Source: a bacterium
GTDB taxonomy: Bacteria; UBA9089; CG2-30-40-21
Reading direction: 5' to 3'
Assembly: GCA_018814245.1 (NCBI GenBank)
Contig: JAHIZN010000244.1
Coordinates: forward strand, 1-7,985
DNA: 7,985 nt
Part shown: in pieces, positions 5,595 to 7,985 of the stretch
How the letters are laid out: the number at the start of each line of letters is the position of its first letter
Position numbering within the stretch: the stretch's first letter is position 1
Made by a program: the position numbers and the translations under genes
Notes under the pieces: model-generated
What the model saw: the letters and a program-made list of their open reading frames with translations, nothing else
What the model was told of the DNA's origin: nothing
Database searches by the model: none

Positions 5595-6251
5595 ATGGAT
5601 AAAAAGATCGAAAATTGGAAAGGGTTGTTGATTTGCAGTTTGTTGGTTGTATTTATAGTATCCTGTAAGCATATTCCACAAAAGGATGTGGCAGTCATGT
5701 CTATTAAGAAGGATGCTGTCTCGACCTGCCTCCTGCCTGCTGCTGACTGCTTATCAGGGCAGACACATAGTTTAACAGGGCAGACACATAGTTTATCAGG
5801 GCAGACACATAGGTCTGCCCCTACTGTATGCTCTGTGCCCATGTTCACCAATGAAAGTCATCAATATGGGCTTGAAGAGGTGTTTACCAATCTGCTTATC
5901 AAGGAAATTGTTTATGATGGACAAATTGATGTTGCAGGGGCGAATAATTATTCGCCCCTGCAACCACCGGACATAACGATTAAGGGGAGGGTCATCTCTT
6001 ACGAAAGGTCTCCCATTTCTTATGGTGAGGATTATATTAATAGGTATAGGCTTTCCATAAAGATAGAGATGACCATGCTGAATCGCTCAAATGAGGTGAT
6101 GGAGAAGAAGGTGTTTGAGGATTCCATTGATTTTGTCCCCACATCATCACCCTTAACAACTACAGGGTTTGTGGCAAGGGGAGAAGACGAAGCTGCTCAG
6201 GAGCTTTGTCAGCGGATATGTTGTCGGATAGTTAGTTGGATAGTCGGATAG
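5595..6251 (+). CDS. lptE: LptE-like LPS-assembly lipoprotein with repeat insertions
   Basis: This 218-residue predicted outer-membrane lipoprotein has a signal peptide: charged MDKKIENWK, then a hydrophobic stretch to the lipobox I21-V-S-C24, with C24 the lipidated residue. The mature part has PMFTNESHQYGLEEVFTNLL, the stretch IKGRVISYERSPISYGED and RYRLSIKIEMTM, matching the LptE pattern (V-P-x-F-x-N, G-L-E, then G-x-V-x-S-Y-x-R-x-P-x-S-Y). LptE plugs the LptD barrel that places LPS in the outer leaflet. The ATG at 5595 has AAGGAGG four bases upstream; an earlier in-frame start at 5490 would read the repeat array and overlap polA. Two repeat insertions, residues 51-77 (SLTGQTH heptads) and about 113-125, explain why it exceeds the usual ~165-195 residues. 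It is probably co-transcribed with polA. Confidence 0.75.
   Translation: MDKKIENWKGLLICSLLVVFIVSCKHIPQKDVAVMSIKKDAVSTCLLPAADCLSGQTHSLTGQTHSLSGQTHRSAPTVCSVPMFTNESHQYGLEEVFTNLLIKEIVYDGQIDVAGANNYSPLQPPDITIKGRVISYERSPISYGEDYINRYRLSIKIEMTMLNRSNEVMEKKVFEDSIDFVPTSSPLTTTGFVARGEDEAAQELCQRICCRIVSWIVG
5745..5824 (-). repeat. Right, inverted array of 21-bp CTATGT repeats inside lptE
   Basis: Read on the minus strand, it is the full GGGCAGAC-CTATGT-GTCTGCCC hairpin, then 21-bp units TGATAAACTATGTGTCTGCCC-type, ending GATAAGCAGTC. It is an inverted match to 5502-5560 with one extra 21-bp unit. On the coding strand it encodes three heptads (CLSGQTH, SLTGQTH, SLSGQTH) and RSAPT, residues 52-77 of LptE. Because 21 is a multiple of three, unit gain or loss keeps the frame. 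Confidence 0.85.
5931..5964. repeat. 34-bp perfect palindrome inside lptE
   Basis: The left half is GTTGCAGGGGCGAATAA, and the right half (5948-5964) is its exact reverse complement. It encodes VAGANNYSPLQ at residues 113-123, between the DG-x-I-D segment and DITIKGRV, where LptE proteins usually have a short turn. It is a different sequence family from the CTATGT arrays but shares the GGGGCGAA arm type with polA insert 3. Confidence 0.85.
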
Positions 6252-6287
6252 TTTGAATTCTCGCAACCATTCAGGCAGCCGGTAATT

Positions 6288-6310
6288 GTAGCTGCAGGGC
6301 TTGTCCCTGC
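6288..6310 (+). repeat. GTAGCTGCAGGGCTTGTCCCTGC repeat, copy 1
   Basis: This 23-bp unit holds the hairpin GCAGGG-CTTGT-CCCTGC (6294-6310). It lies in the gap between convergent lptE and recA. There is no T-tract, though the hairpin could still slow read-through. An inverted fragment of the polA repeat family (CACCTCTGGCAG, 6338-6349) lies between this copy and the next one. Confidence 0.7.
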
Positions 6311-6391
6311 TAATAACAGTGACTACAAGAAGATATCACCTCTGGCAGGTTACAGCTACAAAGATTCCCACACACAACAATCGATCACATC

Positions 6392-6414
6392 GTAGCTGCA
6401 GGGCTTGTCCCTGC
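6392..6414 (+). repeat. GTAGCTGCAGGGCTTGTCCCTGC repeat, copy 2
   Basis: This is an exact direct repeat of the 23 bp at 6288-6310, 104 bp apart. Partial copies lie at 486-497 and 7675-7685 in the opposite orientation. It lies 50 bp beyond the recA stop codon and may contribute to transcript ends on either side. Confidence 0.7.
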
Positions 6415-6463
6415 CCAAATATCCACCCTTATTCTCATTGCATTACATTTGTGTTAAACTTCC

Positions 6464-7480
6464 TTAAGTAGTTGTAGCATCTGCCGCTATCAATCCGGTC
6501 TTTTCCCGTATCTTTCTCTCAACCTCTGCTGCCTCTTTTGGATTTGATCTAAAAAATTCCTTAGCGTTTTCCCTACCTTGACCAAGCCTTACATCACCGT
6601 AGGAAAACCATGTCCCACTTTGCTGTACAATTCCATGCGATACTCCCATATCCAGGAGACACCCTTCCTTAGAGATACCAGAATCATACAACATATCAAA
6701 TTCTACCTGCTTAAATGGAGGAGCAACCTTATTCTTTACCACTTTAACCCTTACACGATTGCCAATGGCTGTATCACCCTGCATAATAGAGTTGATTCGT
6801 CTCATGTCCAGCCTTAAAGAGGCATAAAACTTAAGTGCTTTACCACCCGGAGTTGTTTCTGGTGAGCCAAACATTACCCCTATCTTTTCTCGCAACTGAT
6901 TGATAAATATCACTGTTGTTTTTGATTTAGATACTGAAGATGTAAGTTTTCGTAATCCTTGAGACATCAATCTGGCTTGCAGACCCATGTGAGAATCGCC
7001 CATATTCCCTTCTAACTCTGCCTTGGGAACAAGGGCAGCCACAGAATCAATAACAACAACATCCACTGCTGCAGAACGAACAAGGGTTTCTGCTATTTCC
7101 AATGCCTGCTCCCCTGTATCTGGCTGAGAGACAAGGAGGTTCTCAACATCAACCCCTAATTTTTTGGCATAAGATGGGTCAAGGGCATGTTCAGCATCAA
7201 TAAAGGCAGCAATTCCGCCAGTTTTTTGTGCCTGAGCAATAATTTGCAGTGTTAGCGATGTCTTCCCTGATGATTCCTGCCCAAAGATCTCAATAACCCT
7301 TCCCCTTGGGACACCGCCAATACCAATAGCTATATCAAGGGAAATAGCACCTGTAGGGATAGCAGGTATTCTTACACTTGCCCCTTCTTCGCCCAATCTC
7401 ATGATTGAGCCTCGTCCAAACTGTTTTTCGATCTGAGACAAAGCAAGCTGTAATGCCTTTTGCTTCTCTGCTAATTCCAT
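6464..7480 (-). CDS. recA: Recombinase RecA
   Basis: This 338-residue RecA is an ATP-dependent strand-exchange filament protein and SOS coprotease. The ATPase core has Walker A G67-Q-E-S-S-G-K73-T74, with Q where most RecA proteins have P, the catalytic glutamate E97 in FIDAEHALD, and Walker B VVVID (D145). Loop regions EGNMGDSHMGLQARLMSQGLRKL and INQLREKIGVMFGSPETTPGG are typical, and the C-terminal FSYGDVRLGQGRENAKEF block is present. The tail is short, ending TTT, without a long acidic run. The ATG at 7480 is preceded by GGAGGG at good spacing; an in-frame TTG at 7519 would add 13 non-conserved residues and lacks a site. It is transcribed alone toward lptE. Unlike polA and lptE it carries no repeat insertion. 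Confidence 0.98.
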   Translation of the reverse strand: MELAEKQKALQLALSQIEKQFGRGSIMRLGEEGASVRIPAIPTGAISLDIAIGIGGVPRGRVIEIFGQESSGKTSLTLQIIAQAQKTGGIAAFIDAEHALDPSYAKKLGVDVENLLVSQPDTGEQALEIAETLVRSAAVDVVVIDSVAALVPKAELEGNMGDSHMGLQARLMSQGLRKLTSSVSKSKTTVIFINQLREKIGVMFGSPETTPGGKALKFYASLRLDMRRINSIMQGDTAIGNRVRVKVVKNKVAPPFKQVEFDMLYDSGISKEGCLLDMGVSHGIVQQSGTWFSYGDVRLGQGRENAKEFFRSNPKEAAEVERKIREKTGLIAADATTT

Positions 7481-7538
7481 TTTTTCCCTCCAAATGTATA
7501 GTAATTGTTTAGCTGTCAACTGCCGAAATGTTTACTTT

Positions 7539-7567
7539 ATGATACTGCATTATTCCTATTTTGTCAA
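7539..7567 (-). promoter_or_regulatory. recA promoter
   Basis: On the minus strand, the -35 box is TTGACA (7567-7562), perfect. A spacer of exactly 17 bp follows, then the -10 box TATCAT (7544-7539), one mismatch from TATAAT. Transcription should start near 7532, giving a leader of about 50 nt before the recA ATG. I see no E. coli-type (CTGT-N8-ACAG) or Bacillus-type (GAAC-N4-GTTC) LexA box across it, so SOS control, if present, uses another operator. Confidence 0.75.
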
Positions 7568-7600
7568 GCTAATTTTTGTTAGAAGAGCAATTCTCATTTT

Positions 7601-7642
7601 GGCACGCAAAGATCGCAAAGTTTTCGCAGAGTCCGCAGAGGC
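7601..7642. repeat. CGCAAAG/CGCAGAG periodic repeat
   Basis: Four imperfect units of about 9-11 bp (ACGCAAAG, ATCGCAAAG, TTTTCGCAGAG, TCCGCAGAGG) lie just upstream of the recA promoter. No reading frame or known binding site explains them. Similar CGCAAAG strings occur as dispersed intergenic repeats in several environmental bacteria, from general knowledge. Confidence 0.45.
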
Positions 7643-7671
7643 AAGGCATTGTAACAAAACAAACTAATCAA

Positions 7672-7760
7672 GGCAGCAGGGACAAGGTGGTAGCACCCCT
7701 GGCACCCTGCAGCTACGGTTATTCATAGAGACTTGTAGCTGCGATCATTGTGGTCGCCTC
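7672..7760. repeat. Mosaic of palindromic-repeat fragments
   Basis: Modules in order: GCAGCAGGGACAAGG (inverted relative of the 6288/6392 unit); GGTAGCACCCCTGGCA (same family as polA insert 1, 2871-2884); CTGCAGCTAC (reverse complement of the start of the 6288 unit); and CTTGTAGCTGCGATCATTGTGGTCGCC (7732-7758), a relative of 453-480. No gene is visible from 7568 to the window end. Confidence 0.55.
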
Positions 7761-7850
7761 TTGCATGTGTCAGCAGGTGACAGGAGAATACCACTATCTC
7801 TGATACCATAAAGAATTGACTGAATAGTTGCGGAGGGGCTAACAATTTTT

Positions 7851-7985
7851 GTAACCGTTCAGGTAGTGTAAGAAAAGGAGATGTGGGGGATTATGGAGGA
7901 GATAAGGAGATATAGGGATTAGAAAAATATGAGGATAATACAACTTATCCCCTTAGGAATGATAACCCTGTAATCTTCCCTTCGA
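7851..7985 (+). mobile_element. Left end of a second GTAAC-terminus element (partial)
   Basis: GTAACCGTTCAG (7851-7862) matches the left terminus GTAACTATTCAG at 269-280 at 10 of 12 bases. It is followed, as there, by GTGTAAGAAAAGGAGA-like purine-rich sequence. No matching right end is seen before the window ends, so the element may run off the edge or be truncated. A diverged right-type terminus, CTGAATAGTTGC, lies just upstream at 7820-7831 in inverted orientation, so the two could instead belong to adjoining copies. Confidence 0.45.

Noticed and set aside
5474..5851. 125-codon minus-strand frame over the polA-lptE junction
   Set aside because: It is made of both repeat arrays read backwards; the cysteine-rich peptide is a product of the repeats.
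7481..7519. TTG start for recA adding 13 residues
   Set aside because: The residues are not conserved, and GGAGGG directly precedes the ATG at 7480.

Overview
This 8-kb window comes from a Gram-negative (diderm) bacterium with AT-leaning DNA. The diderm call rests on an LptE-like outer-membrane lipoprotein. The genome appears heavily colonised by short palindromic repeats. PolA, RecA and LptE alone do not fix the taxon. A deep-branching diderm such as Planctomycetota (Brocadiales-like) or a Desulfobacterota-type lineage is only a guess.

Layout. Bases 1-520 hold no gene. They carry ends of a repeat family with GTAAC/GTTAC termini, a strong sigma70-type promoter (189-217), and a complete 155-bp non-autonomous element (269-423) flanked by the 8-bp duplication CAACCTGT. 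Next is a HepT/MntA (HEPN/minimal nucleotidyltransferase) toxin-antitoxin pair (522-1251, genes overlapping by 8 bp). Bases 1254-2684 look like the wreck of a restriction-modification locus: a repeat element, the last ~79 codons of a probable DNA methyltransferase, an intact KilA-N-domain gene (1738-2562), and only the first ~29 recognisable codons of a probable large restriction endonuclease. Then come polA (2713-5505) and an LptE-like lipoprotein gene (5595-6251) on the + strand. recA (6464-7480) runs convergently on the - strand behind a good promoter (7539-7567). Bases 7568-7985 are again a gene-free repeat mosaic.

The most interesting feature is how the repeats treat the coding genes. 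At least five palindromic-repeat segments lie in frame inside polA. One is an 18-bp piece placed exactly inside the conserved QNIPI/RTE motif of the polymerase domain. The same DNA unit is read in different frames and in both orientations at different places in polA, so it arrived as DNA and not as a protein domain. A second family forms two inverted arrays of 21-bp units (7 codons each). One array supplies the polA stop codon and fills the polA-lptE gap. The other encodes a heptad-repeat insert in LptE, so the two arrays flank the lptE start codon. A third, perfect 34-bp palindrome also lies in lptE. recA and the toxin-antitoxin genes are free of them. The pattern resembles the Rickettsia palindromic elements known to insert in frame into protein genes, but the sequence families here look different.

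Functionally, PolA (repair synthesis and Okazaki fragment maturation, apparently without proofreading) and RecA (recombination and SOS) are housekeeping genes. LptE serves LPS export. The left third is a defence/stress-type accessory region that is partly decayed.
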